Assembly (NCBI GenBank): GCA_963693315.1
Contig: OY856187.1
Location: forward strand, 46,704,485 to 46,768,484
Reading direction: 5' to 3'
Length of the DNA: 64,000 nt
Source: Diogma glabrata
Taxonomy: Eukaryota > Arthropoda > Insecta > Diptera > Cylindrotomidae
In this document: one piece after another, positions 1-22,435 of the stretch
How the letters are laid out: the number at the start of each line of letters is the position of its first letter
Numbering within the stretch: the stretch's first letter is position 1
The notes under the pieces: model-generated
The model's input: only the letters and a program-made list of their open reading frames with translations
Database searches by the model: none
Told to the model about the DNA's origin: nothing
Translations under genes and position numbers: made by a program

Positions 1-1400
1 TTATCAGAAAGTTTGTCGCCTGCAAACCGTTTACACTAAAAACCTGTGCTTACTCTTAATCGAGTGTAGAACAGTAGAATTACTTTGAATAAATTAGAGT
101 GCTTAAAGCAGGCGATGTGTGTCTATATTTTTTGTGCATGGTATAATGGAATAGGACGTCTGTTCTATTTTCAATTGGTTTTTATAGATCAATACGTAAT
201 GATTATAATAGAAAGAATCAGTTGGGGGCATTAGTATTACGGTGCGAAAGGTGAAATTCGTGGACCGTCGTAAGACTAACGTAAGGGAAAACATTTTCCA
301 AAGATGTTTTCATGAATCAAGAACGCAAGATAGAGGTTCGAAGGCGACCAGATACTACCCTAGTTCTAACCACAAAAGATGCCAGTTAGCAATTGGATTT
401 AGCTAGTCCTATGGCTCTTTCAGTAGCTCGTCGGGAGATCAAAGCTTTTGGGCTCTGGAGAAAATATGGTTGCCGAGTTAAAACTTAAAGGAATTGACGG
501 AAGGAGACCATCAGGAGTAGAGCCTGCGGGTTAATTTGACTCAAAACGGGAAAACAAACTTACCAGGTTCGAACATAAACGAGTAAGACAGATTAATAGC
601 TCTTTCTCGAATCTATGGTTGGTGGTGCATGTCCGTTCTTACTTCTTGGAGTGATTTGTCTGGTTAATTCCGGTAACAAACGAGACTCAAATTGCTTATC
701 GAATGCCGGCATGGTTATGGAGTTGAAACTCAATATGTGATTTTTCCTCGGTTTTGATCCTTTTCGGAAAATTGTTGTAATAAGTTCAAGTTATCATATG
801 GATGGAGCCATACCTGGCGGTTTGCCTGAGTACGATACTTGCTTCTTAAATGGACAAATTGGGTCTAGCAATAATGAGATGGAGCAATAACATGTCAGTA
901 ATGCCCTTTTATGCACGAAGGTAAAAAGATGTCTTCCTGGTTTAGAAGACAGGGTAAACAACTGAACAACCTTCGTGGTTTGGATTTTGGACTGAAACTG
1001 TTCACCTAAACGTGGAATGCCCAGTAAGTGCGGATCATAAGCTCAGCGATTTTTTGTGTAATTTTTTTTTGTACACAGTACACGAAAATTTTAATTAATT
1101 TTTTCTATGCGGTCCCTATCCACCGCACAAAAACAGGTTTAAGTATAATTATTACGAAAGGTCTCGGTCATTTCTTAATTTCGCCTTACAGCACAATATT
1201 TGAAATTTCGTCAAGTCACTCCCACTGTTGACTGTGTGAGGTGAGGCGAATGGTAACCTTAAGCGTTCATCAAGATCCAGCACACGTGAAAGCGTTCAAA
1301 ATACAATTGAATTTTTACTGCCTAATAGGATTGGCTCTTACTCGTTTCTATTTCATTTCGCAAATCATCTTGAATTGTCTCATATTTCAATAGGTTTCCG
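1..1400 (+). pseudogene. Degenerate 18S rRNA copy (3' half)
   Basis: From the first bases to about 1078 the sequence follows eukaryotic 18S rRNA from the central domain to the 3' domain: the segment around GTGCTTAAAGCAGGC near 100, the GGACCGTCGTAAGACTAACG block near 263, the GGAATTGACGGAAGG core near 489, the GACAGATTAATAGCTCTTTC block near 588, and the TTCTTAAATGGACAAATTG block near 842. Many positions that are nearly invariant in eukaryotes are changed, for example around 505-535 where the usual GGCACCACCAGGAG reads AGACCATCAGGAG, and the decoding-site region after GTACACA is unrecognisable. Weak matches (AGGTCTC near 1160, GGTTTCCGT near 1393) suggest the 3' end decays on to about 1400. 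The copy starts outside the window. I read it as a dead rDNA fragment; a highly divergent functional rDNA unit is much less likely. Confidence 0.8.
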
Positions 1401-1419
1401 TTTATCTTAGATTTTCTTT

Positions 1420-2150
1420 AGGGTTTGTGACAATTTGTTCTTTCATTAACTATTTCAGCATTGGACCAAAATGCCTAAACCTCTCCTTGCCATTAAAATT
1501 TCACAAATATTTTTTAGCTATGACCTGCCTGCTCATTAGTAGTTCTACACCACTTTCGTACACTTGCATGTTATACTTATATAATAATAGTAATTATTTT
1601 GTTTCAGTTATTGCAATGTGGCGCACCAAAGCAGCAGCCTCGCCTTTTAATAAGCCTTTGAGGTATTCTAATTTGTGCACCTTAGAAATCCTAGAGTTAC
1701 TGTTAATAGATGCTTAGAATAAATCGCGGAAGGAAGCGAATTTGGAGATACCCCAGAAAAAAACTGTACATTTGGTAAGCGGACGTCATCGGTTTTACTA
1801 TTTAAATTTGAAACCTCATTTAGAAATGACCACTAATTCACCATGAGTTCTTGCAAACTAGTATGAAGACCCTCGTGTTTTTGATTTGTTTTAGCTGATA
1901 ATTTTGCTTGCAAAAGTTTGCCCTTGATGGCAAAGTACTTGGTTTCGAAAATGTCTTGCATTTCAATTACCTCTGCAACATCCTTATAATTTTTTTCTGC
2001 AGCTTTGTAATGATCATATTCCTCGTTGAGCAACTTTAATTGAACCTTAAATTGCTCTATTGGTAGCAAAGGTTTCGATTTGCGAGATGCGGGTAATTTT
2101 TCTTTGTATCGCCATTTCGTTTATCACCAACTTTTCTCGTTTTTGATTTA
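1420..2150 (-). pseudogene. BEL/Pao-type gag remnant
   Basis: The minus strand carries an open stretch at 1833-2069 of 78 codons with the pattern of the N-terminal gag region of BEL/Pao elements (DUF1759-like), including FETKYFAIKGKLLQAKL. Past its stop, the same strand still encodes a recognisable gag segment around 1600-1690 (YLKGLLKGEAAALVRHIAI, matching the family pattern of a Leu-rich stretch followed by G-E-A) and another near 1500-1560. Stops and frame changes separate the pieces. It lies downstream of the pol remnant on the same strand, which is the wrong order for one element, so it probably belongs to a second copy. Confidence 0.55.
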
Positions 2151-3166
2151 TAATTCTTCTGTATCACGAAATTGTTACGATCGTATCACTTTTTATCAAT
2201 ATATATTTATGATAGTCGCTTAATGTTTTTAAATTTATTAGTTCACAGCACTTTTTACATTATTATTTTATTATCGATATCTTGCGTGGTTTTCTAGTCG
2301 TATGTATTTAAAAAAAACGTTTCCTTTTTAACAATAAATAGTTTTACGGAAACTGAACGGTATAATGATTTGGATACTGAAAATCCGGCTCGAAGGACCA
2401 TGTGTTTTTTGCGTATAAATTTTGTATAAATTTTCAATTCACTTTCAAGAATGCGAATAATGTTGGGAAAATAATTTTGTAAATCACGTAAATGAAATAA
2501 ATGAATCACCAATTACAAATATTTTATTTCAATGTTTTTAAAAAAAAAAATTTTTTTCTTAATTTCCCTTTTTTTATATTTATATATTTTATAATTATTT
2601 ATATAAATTTCACAACTCCTTTTTATTAAATATTTACCAAAATCGCCAATATCTTAATCCTCTTTTTGAGATGCTTATAGGTTCGCAATCACCAAATGAA
2701 TAGAAAGATTTTTAATTAATTTCGATGTTGAATAGAGGAAATTTCCGCTTCGTGATTTAATTCGTTCCGAAATTCTGACTTAACTTTATAATTATCCGCG
2801 CAAATTTAAAGAGATCAAATCAACTCATTGCTGAATACAATCTAGTACAAATTTTAATTTATAATTCGCAATGTCTGTTTTGATCTTCCTTTTGACGTCT
2901 ATGAAATATATAATTTAATTGGTGTATTCTCTTCGATTCTGTATTTGTTTTGGTTTTTGTTTATTTATAAACAAATAAAATAATATACAAAATACAGTCG
3001 AGGCGATTAAAATATCGGCTGCAGCGATAGACGTTTAAGATAAGTTGACTACAATTTTAATATTTTCTTAAATCTAATTTATAAAATTTCATTTAGTGTT
3101 ATTTTTTAGTTATCATCTTTACCATAGTCCAGGCCGTTGATGGCATACTTGTGTTTCGTCAACTAG
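2151..3166 (-). repeat. Probable BEL/Pao LTR between pol and gag
   Basis: No coding potential. The stretch lies between the end of a BEL/Pao pol and the start of a gag on the same strand, the position an LTR would take between two tandem elements. Its pol-proximal part includes a 60-bp sequence (3061-3120) that recurs at 5976-6035. I could not define both LTR ends or a primer-binding site, so the call rests on position and the shared block. Confidence 0.3.
3061..3120 (+). repeat. 60-bp direct repeat, copy 1
   Basis: This block is repeated at 5976-6035 with one mismatch (AGTG against ATTG near the middle). The two copies bracket the BEL/Pao pol remnant, as remnants of terminal repeats would. 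Confidence 0.85.
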
Positions 3167-3171
3167 TTACT

Positions 3172-5960
3172 TTAAGAGTCCACTGGACGCTTACAAATTT
3201 TAATGATGGGTCTTTTTAATATATTCGATGCCGTTTTTATAGTGACTACTCTCGTCAGTCCTTTGCCTTCGGGATGATTTTGGATTATACGTCCCATAGC
3301 CCATTTACAGAAAGGCAGGTTGTCTTCTTTGATTAACACTAAATCGACGATTTTGATATTTTCTTCACAGGTCTTCCATTTGTTTCTTTGCTGCAAGTTG
3401 TTGAGATACTTTATGAAATCGTTTCCAAAAACTTTGTGCCTGCTGCTGTATTTGCTGTCATCGGGATAATCGGGATTCTGAGACATTATTCAAGTCATGC
3501 TCTGCAGGCACCGGCGATATAGACGTTCCCGTTAGGAAGTGTGTAGGTATCAACGCTGCAAAAGATTCATCATCTTCAGATGCAGGACAAAGTGGCCGGG
3601 AGTTCAATATGCCTTCAATCTGGCAAAGTAATGTGGACATTTCTTCAAATGTAAGGTGACAATTGCCGGTTACCCTATTGAGATGGGTTTTAACCGACTT
3701 CACAGCGGATTCCCAGAATCCGCCGAAGTGAGGAGCAGATATGATGGCAGCTTATTTGGTTTGTTACACAAAATTCTGAAATGACAGAATCTTTTATTTT
3801 TGTTTTCTTAAATTCAAGTCCTTCTTTCAGCTGTATGTTTGTTCCAACAAAATTAGTGCTGTGATCGGAGTAAATCTCGCTCGGGACGTTTTTTCTTGCC
3901 GAAAATGGTTTCAATGCCGCAATGAAAGAATCGGTAGTGAGTTCTATGACCGCTTCAATATGTATCGCTTTGGTGACCATAGATACGAATATTGAGATGT
4001 ATCCTTTGATCATCTTTACTCCCCGACATCTCTTACTAACTAATAGGATTGGGCCAGCATAGTCTATACCGCACTTTGCAAATGGTCTGGCTGGGGTTAT
4101 TCGGACGCCTGGAAGTTGGAACACTGGATGTACTTTCTTGCTTCGTTTCTTATGACAGCTCTGCCTTGCACGATCCAATATGATGAAGATATTTTAAATG
4201 GAAGAAGGAAATTATCATTCTACTCAGGATATGGGAATTGGATAGAATAATCTGGTGTTCGTATGAGTAAGTGGAGTTATTTAGTCTTCCGCCTACGCGT
4301 AGTATGCAATTATCATCCAAAAATAGGGCGAGTGATAATAGTTTATTGCTTTTAGGTAGCTCTTTATCTTTCATGAGCGCTCGTATTTCAAATGAATATT
4401 CTTGGCGTTGCACCCATTTTATAAATTTGTCTGTGGCGTTGGTAATTTCCTTGAGCGTTATACCCTCATTTTGACATAAGATTTTATTGTTTCTCGCATT
4501 TTCAATAAATCTGAGCATATAACATATAATACGAATTGATTTGGTGAAGGTCTTGCTTAGAACAGCTGCATATATTTCGTTACCATCATCCATACATTGT
4601 GTGGTGTGAAACAGTGGTAATGAGCTGGCTTTTATCTTTATTTCGCAAATTGTGTCATCATAGTACACGCCAAGCTTTAAATTTGGCCACAATGAGTCTC
4701 GTTCAGTTAGCTCGACGGTTCGTGCCACCATTGATGCAGAGACAATAGTTTAGATGGAAATAAACTTCTAGATGTGTAGTCGGCTGGATTACTTTCTGAT
4801 TTAACGTGATGCCAATGACGTCTTGGTACCAACTCCTGAATTTGAGATAAGCGATTCGCTACGAATGTATTTCATTTAGAGGGGTGGTCGAATAACCAGA
4901 CTAAGACAATAGTTGAATCTGTCTAACTATAAACAGGCACATCATCAGGTATGTATTCTTAACTTCGGTTATTAATTTCGCTAGAAGGTGCGCCCCACAC
5001 AATTCCAATCTTAGAAGTGAAATTTGTACTGTCGGAGCCACCTTGGTTTTCGATGTGATGAGCTGTATTTACATCTCCCCATTCTCATCTATGAAACGAC
5101 TATACATTACGGCTGCATAAGCGCGCTCACTAGCGTCACAGAACCCGTGGATCTGCATATCATCTTTTTTAATATATCGGGTTATTTTGAGCTGTTCGAG
5201 CAACGGTAATTCTTCTTTTAGCCGATTCCACACTATCGCGATGTCGTCTGGCAGTTCGTCGTCCCATTCCAGTTTTCTTAGCCACAACTTCTGATAAAGG
5301 ATTTTAGCCATAATGATTGATGGTGATAATAAGCCAAGGGGATCAAAAATCTTGGAAGCGTTTGATAATGATGATCGCTTGGTCGATATGTCTTGCTCAG
5401 GAAAATTGACCTTGAAAGATAATTGATTGGACTCCCACTGCAGACCTAATATTTTGGTTGTTGCATTTGCTTCTCGTATGGATACCATCGACTCTTCGTT
5501 TATGCTAGGCTGGTCTGATAACTCAATCGCGTTTGATTCCCATTTTCGTAAATTAAAACCTCTCATTTGTAATACAAATTTTAATTTTTCTTTTAGGAAT
5601 TTGGCTTCTTCAATGGTATCCGCACCGGACAGGTAGTCATCTATATAAAATTTGTTAAGGATTTCATCCGCTATGAGTTGAACATCTTCCTGAAAATCGA
5701 AAGCTGTTTGATGCAAAGATCGAATGGCTAGAAAAGCTGAACTGGCCATTCCAAACGTTACGGTACTTAGTTTATAATTTGCGAGTGGCTTTCCTACATT
5801 TTCTCTCCACAATATGCGTTGATAATCTTGATCCTCTGGGGTATCATAACTTGCCGATACATTTTCTCAATGACAGCCGTAAGCGCGATTTTATTATATC
5901 GGAATTTCATCCGTGTAGTCCATAATGTTGGCTGGTCCAATAATTACCAATCATGAGTAT
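3172..5960 (-). pseudogene. BEL/Pao retrotransposon pol remnant
   Basis: Read on the minus strand, the domains come in BEL/Pao order. From 5960 there is a reverse transcriptase fragment, including the catalytic YIDD (in FYIDDYLSG) and the Pao-type region that follows it (5069-5812). Next comes RNase H/connection sequence, then an integrase with a zinc-binding region (4150-4731) and an integrase core (3690-4178, GIDYAGP and YSDHSTNFVG blocks). Last is the DUF5641-type C-terminal domain (3172-3703). At least four frame breaks or stops separate these parts, and the reverse transcriptase is cut at its N-terminus where the 60-bp repeat begins at 6035. The element is dead. No intact protease or gag is attached upstream. 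Confidence 0.88.
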
Positions 5961-5975
5961 ATCGTTGATGACGAA

Positions 5976-6035
5976 TATTTTCTTAAATCTAATTTATAAA
6001 ATTTCATTTATTGTTATTTTTTAGTTATCATCTTT
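5976..6035 (+). repeat. 60-bp direct repeat, copy 2
   Basis: Second copy of the block at 3061-3120. It directly abuts the truncated reverse transcriptase, which suggests a deletion that joined LTR sequence to the middle of pol. Confidence 0.85.
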
Positions 6036-7780
6036 AGGAGTAATAATAATTTCAAGCTTTCCGTATATTATACAAAACGATGGCAAGGTCATGGTTCAGG
6101 TTTTACCGCTTGATGATAACTATGAGTATACACATCGGCAACTTTCCACAGCATTTCACTAAATAGTATGCTGCTAACGAAGACTATGGATTTCTTTTCT
6201 ACCTTTATTAAACGTATATGTTATGCTATTATCACGTATAGAGGATTATCACGTTGAGTTCAATATTAATATTTATATAGGTAATTTCACGTCTGCATTC
6301 GGTTGGTCGAGCGTCACTTTGAATTATTCAAGAGGTTACATTTTCGATCAAAAACCAGACTACTGCTGTAATAATAAGAAATATGTTTTGTATCTTATGT
6401 AATTTAATTAATCTAATATTGTACATTAATTCAGTATATATCTAAATCCGCCATCTTCTAACTGCTCTTTTCTAGTACCTTTATAGCACTATTTTACTAT
6501 AAAATATATTCACCACAACTGCAGGCTCAGATGGCCGCGTTACTTTATTCGGAAAAGTCTAGTGTTCAACAACGCTATTTGGAACTGCTAGAATTGTGGA
6601 GAATTGACTGTGAATTAAATTTCTTCAAATGTGGTTACTTCGTCTAGATAACGAAGTATCGCTTAAGCCTAAGGACTTCGTTGGGTTGTTAGTTTCAACG
6701 TTACCCATGTCTTGTAGGACAGCTATTGCGCGTTTTGGTAGTTTGTCATTCTGATTTTAAGCCGCTATTACGCTATTGTAACAGTTCTCTTTGTACGGTT
6801 TTTAAATTTAGGTTTGCTTTGCTTTTATATTTTTAAGAATTTCAGCCTAAAAACTCAACAGTAAATTTGTCATCTGGACGTGATGTTTTTGTTCCATTAT
6901 TTGTTTTGTTGTACCAGTTTGAAGGGTTTCGAGCGGGTCGGTTTGTTCCGTTAAATCATTATTTGTCTTTGGTTGTTCCAATTAAATGAATAATTCTGGT
7001 TGACTACAGTACGCGTATTCCGGCAATTCCCTGTGAATTGGCATTGATAAAAAAGTGCAATAAATGAAATATTTTCTAATGCGAATTTGCTAATTTCCCA
7101 CGACACGGCATACAGTTATGAAAAAATTGCTATAATTTTTTCCCAATTCCTATTTTACGATGTATCGGAATAGGGCTACAGGTCAAGGATCTGATCCGTT
7201 TTCTTTATAATCTAAATTTATCATTTATGCCAAGCTCATTATTGTTGTGATAAATTTTTGCTGTATATTTATTTGACAAAATTGGCTTCTACAAAAACCC
7301 AAATCCCAGCGTTTATTAAGTTTTCAACACCGCCATTGTTCCACAACAGCAGAAAAACAATAGTCCTCTCTAGAATATTTCTTCAATAGTTGCAGAAACT
7401 CCAACGGTTGGTTGTAGAAATTTCCAGTATAAGCCGTCCAAAATAATACACAAGATATCTCTACTAAATAACACTTAAAACTTTATTCACAATTAAAATA
7501 AAACTTCTATTTACACGGTTTTATGTTTACGATACAACGTTTCGTTTACAAATAATTTTAATTTTACGTAATCACATTCCACTTCTATTACCACTTATGT
7601 AGTCTAATTTATTTTAACTTTACATCATCGCAGTATAATTTAAACTGCAAAAGGAATTCCTTAATCAAATATTTAAGGTAAATCAAATTTATATACAACG
7701 AAAATTCGAGAAATTTATTTAAGTTTTTGCTTTGATCCGTTTTCTTGGAAACGATGCTTTAAGTATGAAATATTGTATAG
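6036..7780. other. Intergenic, probable decayed transposon sequence
   Basis: No gene supported. The minus strand at 6640-6745 has a short open stretch (NDKLPKRAIAVLQDMG) that could be polyprotein debris, but it is bounded by stops and I cannot place it in a family. The rest is AT-rich. Confidence 0.4.
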
Positions 7781-7819
7781 CGAAAATCGAGGTTGAATAC
7801 AATTTTGTTTTTTGTTTTA

Positions 7820-8660
7820 TTGCGATTATGTATGAATATCTCCTCCAATTTTTACATCCCATTTTTTTCTTTTTCTATTTCTCACGGATAATTTAGAACT
7901 TCTTGTCCCTTTGTTATGCTTTGGCCGAGCTGAACCTGTATCCAGTATCACGAGGTAAATTTTACCTTCAATTTGTCCTTTGGTACCTAAACTTTCACAT
8001 TTTACTGCCATTCTCGAAATTGGGTTATAGGTAACATTTTCCTAACTTGTTGACTTCTCTATTTTCATCTGCAACGGACTTCCGTTGAATAGGAGACGAA
8101 TGTCTGTCACGCTTCCTGTTTCAGCAGTCCTGTATGGTCAGATTTCCTACATATCCAACACAGGCGTTTCCTGCTGCTGCTCCTGAACTCTACGTGACCC
8201 TCTTTTCGGCCCCTCTACTTTTCACAGAAGACGATGATTTCTGTGCTTCTTTGTCTTGCACGCCCGTGCCATGTGAGTCCTTTAGATTAATTTTTCTGCA
8301 TCCAGTATATGGCATATAGATCCTCTGTGTCACCTCACATTGCATTGTGTATGTGACTGTTTCATGGAACTTCGCCTTAGATGAAATCATTACTTTTATT
8401 CTGGTTTCCAGATCTTGGATACCGTCAATAAAAGCCTCACGCTTCATTTTCTTTATTTAATACGGTGGAGTATTTGAGTGTGCGAAATGAACAAGCTGTC
8501 CCACTGCCGAGGAATATTCCTGTAGAGATTCTTCATTTCGTTGCATGCGACTCTTTACCTCGATTCTGTATAATTCCCTTTGATGGTCCCTGCCATATTT
8601 ACGTTCTAATCACTAATGCATGCATCACCTCCGCATAACTTTTGCGGTCGTTTTCCGGCA
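7820..8660 (-). pseudogene. Ty3/gypsy gag-protease remnant
   Basis: On the minus strand from about 8620 down to 8190 the translation follows the C-terminal gag of insect Ty3/gypsy elements: ERKYGRDHQRELYRIEVKSR, then NEESLQEYSSAVGQLVHFA, and after one in-frame stop near 8460, REAFIDGIQDLETRIKVM. A corrupted zinc-knuckle region follows, then near 7826-8011 a retropepsin-like motif (LVILDTGSA) with the Asp-Thr-Gly active site. Several stops break the frame. No pol was found next to it. The match to the gag pattern is clear even though the copy is dead. Confidence 0.7.
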
Positions 8661-9850
8661 CCGCTTGTAAGTGCAACTATCAATGTAGCAAGACAGACGA
8701 TTTTCAATGCTCCAATTATTTTAATCTGCTGCTGTCTCTCTTATCTCCAACTGGAACTTTAAAATACCGAAAGATGTGGTACCGTCATATAATGGTGGCT
8801 TAATGGTTGTACCTTAATTTTAGCTGTTTCAACATCTCGCAACCGTTTTCCGAAATCATTACCTTTCGATAAAAAAGTATGCTCAAAGTCTTGAATTTCA
8901 ACTTTTTCTCAAATATTTTAGGTAAACCAAAAAAGTTGATTCCAGTTGCTTTGAGCCAGAAACTTCTCCAACATAGCAACTAATCTCCCAATTATGTCAT
9001 ATTATTGTGGACGATAGACGGTTGTCTTTTTCTTATATTCCCAAGTATCTGACAGATCATGCTAATACTTTATGTTGTACATGTGTTATACTTTTCGTTT
9101 CCCTTTCTGTTCCAAAACCGTAATTATTTACATGGACTCTGATTCATTTAATGATTTACAAAAATTATCTTCCCTTTCTGAATTTCAATATTGTCAAATC
9201 CACCGCTGTCACCAACCAATGTTGTTTTTCAAACTGTCACAATTTTTAAAAGGGTTTTATATTTAGATTTGGAACAAAAGTGTTTGTCAGAAAACTATTT
9301 CTCTTTAACATGGAAATCATCGAGATCTAATATGGAAAGAAAAATATGATTTTTAAAGGCCGAAAAACTTGAAATAAAGTAATCCAATATGAAAACGAAA
9401 TCAACTTAAAATTGTAAAATTTATATTAATTTAATTTTATTTCATAAAAGTTCAAAATGAAAACTTATCAAATTGAAAAAAAACAGTACAAATACTGATA
9501 TACTTAAATAACATATTTTTTTACAATAAAATAATAATATTAAGAAAAAATATTTTTTATTTAACTATTTTCAAAGTATAGATAGCGTTTTTCAAGTTTT
9601 TACAAATTACTTTTAATTTGAAATAGTTCTAATTTTTTATTGTTTTTATTTTAATTGCTGAAAAAGACAAACAACACTACATCTAAATTTAATTGTGATA
9701 TTTCCATTAAATTATAATAGTTATTACGTTATGGTATTATTAATTACATTTCGTCCCTTTTTTAAACTCAATAATTCCAGAAAAGTAATTTGAATGAATT
9801 GTCTTATATTGGTTTCATATATAAAAAAACTTTGAGGATAATTTGAATTT
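8661..9850. other. 3' flank and probable 3' UTR of LUC7L
   Basis: No other gene supported. The part nearest 9850 should hold the LUC7L 3' UTR. TTTATT on the plus strand (AATAAA in the transcript) occurs several times between 9430 and 9660, so a polyadenylation site there is plausible but not fixed. Confidence 0.4.
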
Positions 9851-19688
<9,838 letters not shown>

Positions 19689-19974
19689 TTTAAAAAGCGT
19701 TTTAGCTATTTGATTTTAATTTGAAATCGTCTATTTAGTTGTAAATATTTTATAATTTATCACAATTTTTCAATGGCGGTACAAATTTTACTTCATTTCA
19801 ATTTTATTTGGAAAACTGTAATGAAGTTAGCTTCTACTAAACATTGATTTAGTACAATACAGTTGTGAACGAGTATGTTATTTTAGTACAAATATAATGT
19901 TGCTGCCACATGACAAAAACTATCGCCGGATTGCTATGTAGCAACGATTTTCTAATTTTTGATTAAACGAATAC
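19689..19974. other. 5' flank of LUC7L
   Basis: Holds the LUC7L 5' UTR and probably its core promoter, since the start codon is at 19686-19688. I see no convincing TATA box. A MITE-like element begins at 19975, within about 290 bp of the start codon. Confidence 0.45.
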
Positions 19975-20532
19975 CCATGACAGACACAAACTAGATAATC
20001 GTGGATTCCCGATTATCCTGTTATTTTTTTCAGTCTGTCACTACACGATTACACTGCTTTCAAGATAATCGTGTTTCATAACTAGATTATCGTAATCTTG
20101 TTTTTCAAACCCGATAATCGTGAAGTGCGAAAAAGAGAAACAACGTGTAAGAGTAATAAAACTATTTTTTAAACATTTTTAACGAAAAAGCTTTGACAGA
20201 TAAATATAGTTTCAACAAAAAATATTAATTAGTTTCAAATTATGATTTCAGTATTATTATTTTATTGCTAGTAAAGTTTTATTAATTTCTAATCGGTCTG
20301 TTTTCTCATAATTAATTTCCAAAATAATTTTTTTCTGTTATTAAAATATCAAATGTGAAATAAAGTTTGTTAGCATGCTGAAATCATTAAAGAATATTTC
20401 ATTGAGTGAAACTAGGTAAAATTCTGTAATCGTGTTTGTGTCTGTCATTAAATTTTTCAGATCGCGATTACAATAATTTAAATTGAGATCGCGATTAGAG
20501 ATAATCGGGATTATGTTTGTGTCTGTCAATGG
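19975..20532. mobile_element. MITE-like element with inverted termini
   Basis: The left end reads CCATGACAGACACAAAC and the right end is its near-perfect inverse (GTTTGTGTCTGTCAATGG). Inside are several short palindromes built around GATAATCG/CGATTATC, and an extra partial copy of the end motif at about 20433-20450. There is no coding region. The length is 558 bp. I could not identify the superfamily or an unambiguous target duplication. Confidence 0.7.
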
Positions 20533-20681
20533 TAGAAGGAAATTAAGCAAAATGTATGGTAAATAAGACCACCTATCAAAAATACCAAGACTTATTATTA
20601 AATTAAATTTAAATTATTGATGTTTTAAAAAATCATTTCGCACGATTTCAATGATCGGTAGAAATAAAAAAATCGTTCATA

Positions 20682-21243
20682 AAGCCATGCATTCACGTAC
20701 AACAGAAACAAAAACCGAATATCATACAAATTTGACAGCAACTGAAACAGAAGCCGAATTTAGAAACAGAAACTGAAAATTCGTCTGTTTTGTCTGAAAC
20801 CGAAACAATTAAAATTTAATTGTTTCTGGTCCAGAAACTGTCACGTGACCATATTATTTTAAATTTATGATAAAGGGATTTTACATTATTTTAATAAATA
20901 AATATTTAATCAAAAATAATTTGCTTTGAATTTAGTTTTATTTTATTTTTTGATTTTATTTTTTGATTTATATGAATGAAAAATAAAATACACAGTTTCT
21001 TGAATTACAATATTTTTTTTATATTAATATAATATTTTTAATTTTAATTGGGTTAAATATATATGGATTGGGTTAAATATATATATTTTAATTTTGCCTT
21101 ATATAATATAAAATGATAGTTGTCATCTTAAAATTTGGTTTCTGTTTCTGTTTTATTATTCACCTCCGTCAACCAAATTACAAACAGAAACGGAAACTGA
21201 AAATTTTCAGTTTCTGTTTCTGTTGTATGTGAATGCACGGCTT
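20682..21243. mobile_element. MITE-like element A (GAAACAGAAACTG family)
   Basis: Ends are inverted (AAGCCATGCATTCACG at the left; GTGAATGCACGGCTT at the right), and subterminal regions are rich in CAGAAACAGAAACTG-type units. The left half matches, in inverse orientation, the right half of element B at 22436-22709 over about 180 bp. The two are copies of one family. There is no transposase. Confidence 0.75.
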
Positions 21244-21261
21244 CGGATTCAACCTCACATT

Positions 21262-21969
21262 CAGCGTTGCCACTTGGATACATTTGTATCCATTTGGATA
21301 CATTATTTGAAAAATTTATTAAATGGATACTGGATACAAAAAAATCACAAAACAATGGATACATTTTTTTTATATGCATTTTAGCTGTGTTTTCTTTGAA
21401 AATGTTTATGAAATTTGACAAAAAACTTTGAAAATGTTTATGAAATTTGTTTAAACAGTTTTTGAAAAACGATCACATTTTTTTTAACAATTTAAAAGTC
21501 GATTTAAAAATCATTTTATACAATTTTATAAACCCTCATTGTTTCTTAAAGAAAGGAATGTAAATGAGCTAGGTTTTGAAAACGAAGAAAACCATATACC
21601 ATTGGCTGACTTACTTGTATGCAGTACAATCCGATTGTATGCAGTACAATCATTTTTAGCATACAATAAACTGAAAAATGAGGAAATTTCGGAGCTGACA
21701 AAAAATGTGAAAAAAATGTATTTGGAATTTATTCATCAAATAAAACATAAATAAAAATCAGCAGATAAAAATTTGAGTTAATGTGATTATTTTGTTGTTA
21801 TAATATAAATAAATGTGATCAGGATACTGAATTGTACTAAAGAAATATCGTAATTAGTCCTTTAGCAATATCAAATAATCATGTTTCATTTTTTCAAAAG
21901 AGTGGATACATTTGGATACATTTTTTTAAAAAATTGGATACTTTTTAATTTTTTTGAGTGGCAACGCTG
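21262..21969. mobile_element. Non-autonomous hAT-like element with 8-bp target duplication
   Basis: Terminal inverted repeats CAGCGTTGCCACT at 21262 and its inverse ending at 21969 have the CAG...G start typical of hAT elements. The flanking 8-mers are identical (CTCACATT at 21254-21261 and at 21970-21977), the duplication length of the hAT superfamily. Inside, GGATACATTTGGATACATT-like units lie near both ends. A 71-codon open stretch at 21539-21754 (plus) has no motif that I recognise and may be transposase debris. The length is 708 bp. Confidence 0.88.
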
Positions 21970-21977
21970 CTCACATT

Positions 21978-22435
21978 GCATTTTTTTTTGATTTTGAAAA
22001 TTTTTGTTTATGTGATTGTTTATAATTTACTTGGAGTTTTTTTACATTAAAATTTTATAAATATAATTGAATTCATAATAAAAATATTCATTTCAAATTC
22101 AATATTGATATTCATTTATATGTTTTTTTTGTAAACTATAATTTCTACTGTAGTTGTTGTTTTAAATCGTTGATTTATTTTTTGTTCAAGTGACACATTT
22201 TACATCGACAAAGTGGATGGAATTTGTTTAGTGGATACACAAAATTTGAGAACAGAACGTTTGCTGCCTCTGTTAGTTTACCATATTTGTTTTAGCATGT
22301 CTGTGGATTTTTTATGGAATTAGAGGTTATATGCATATTTGTTATAGTAACACACAGATGAATTGTGATTTTTAATTGAACATATAATTAAATAATTAAA
22401 AAATATAAATTAAATTTTTATCTTTATTTTTATTA
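21978..22435. other. AT-rich spacer between hAT-like element and MITE B
   Basis: No gene or repeat recognised. Confidence 0.5.

Noticed and set aside
1427..1717. 96-codon plus-strand frame
   Set aside because: Overlaps the gag remnant on the opposite strand and shows no motif.
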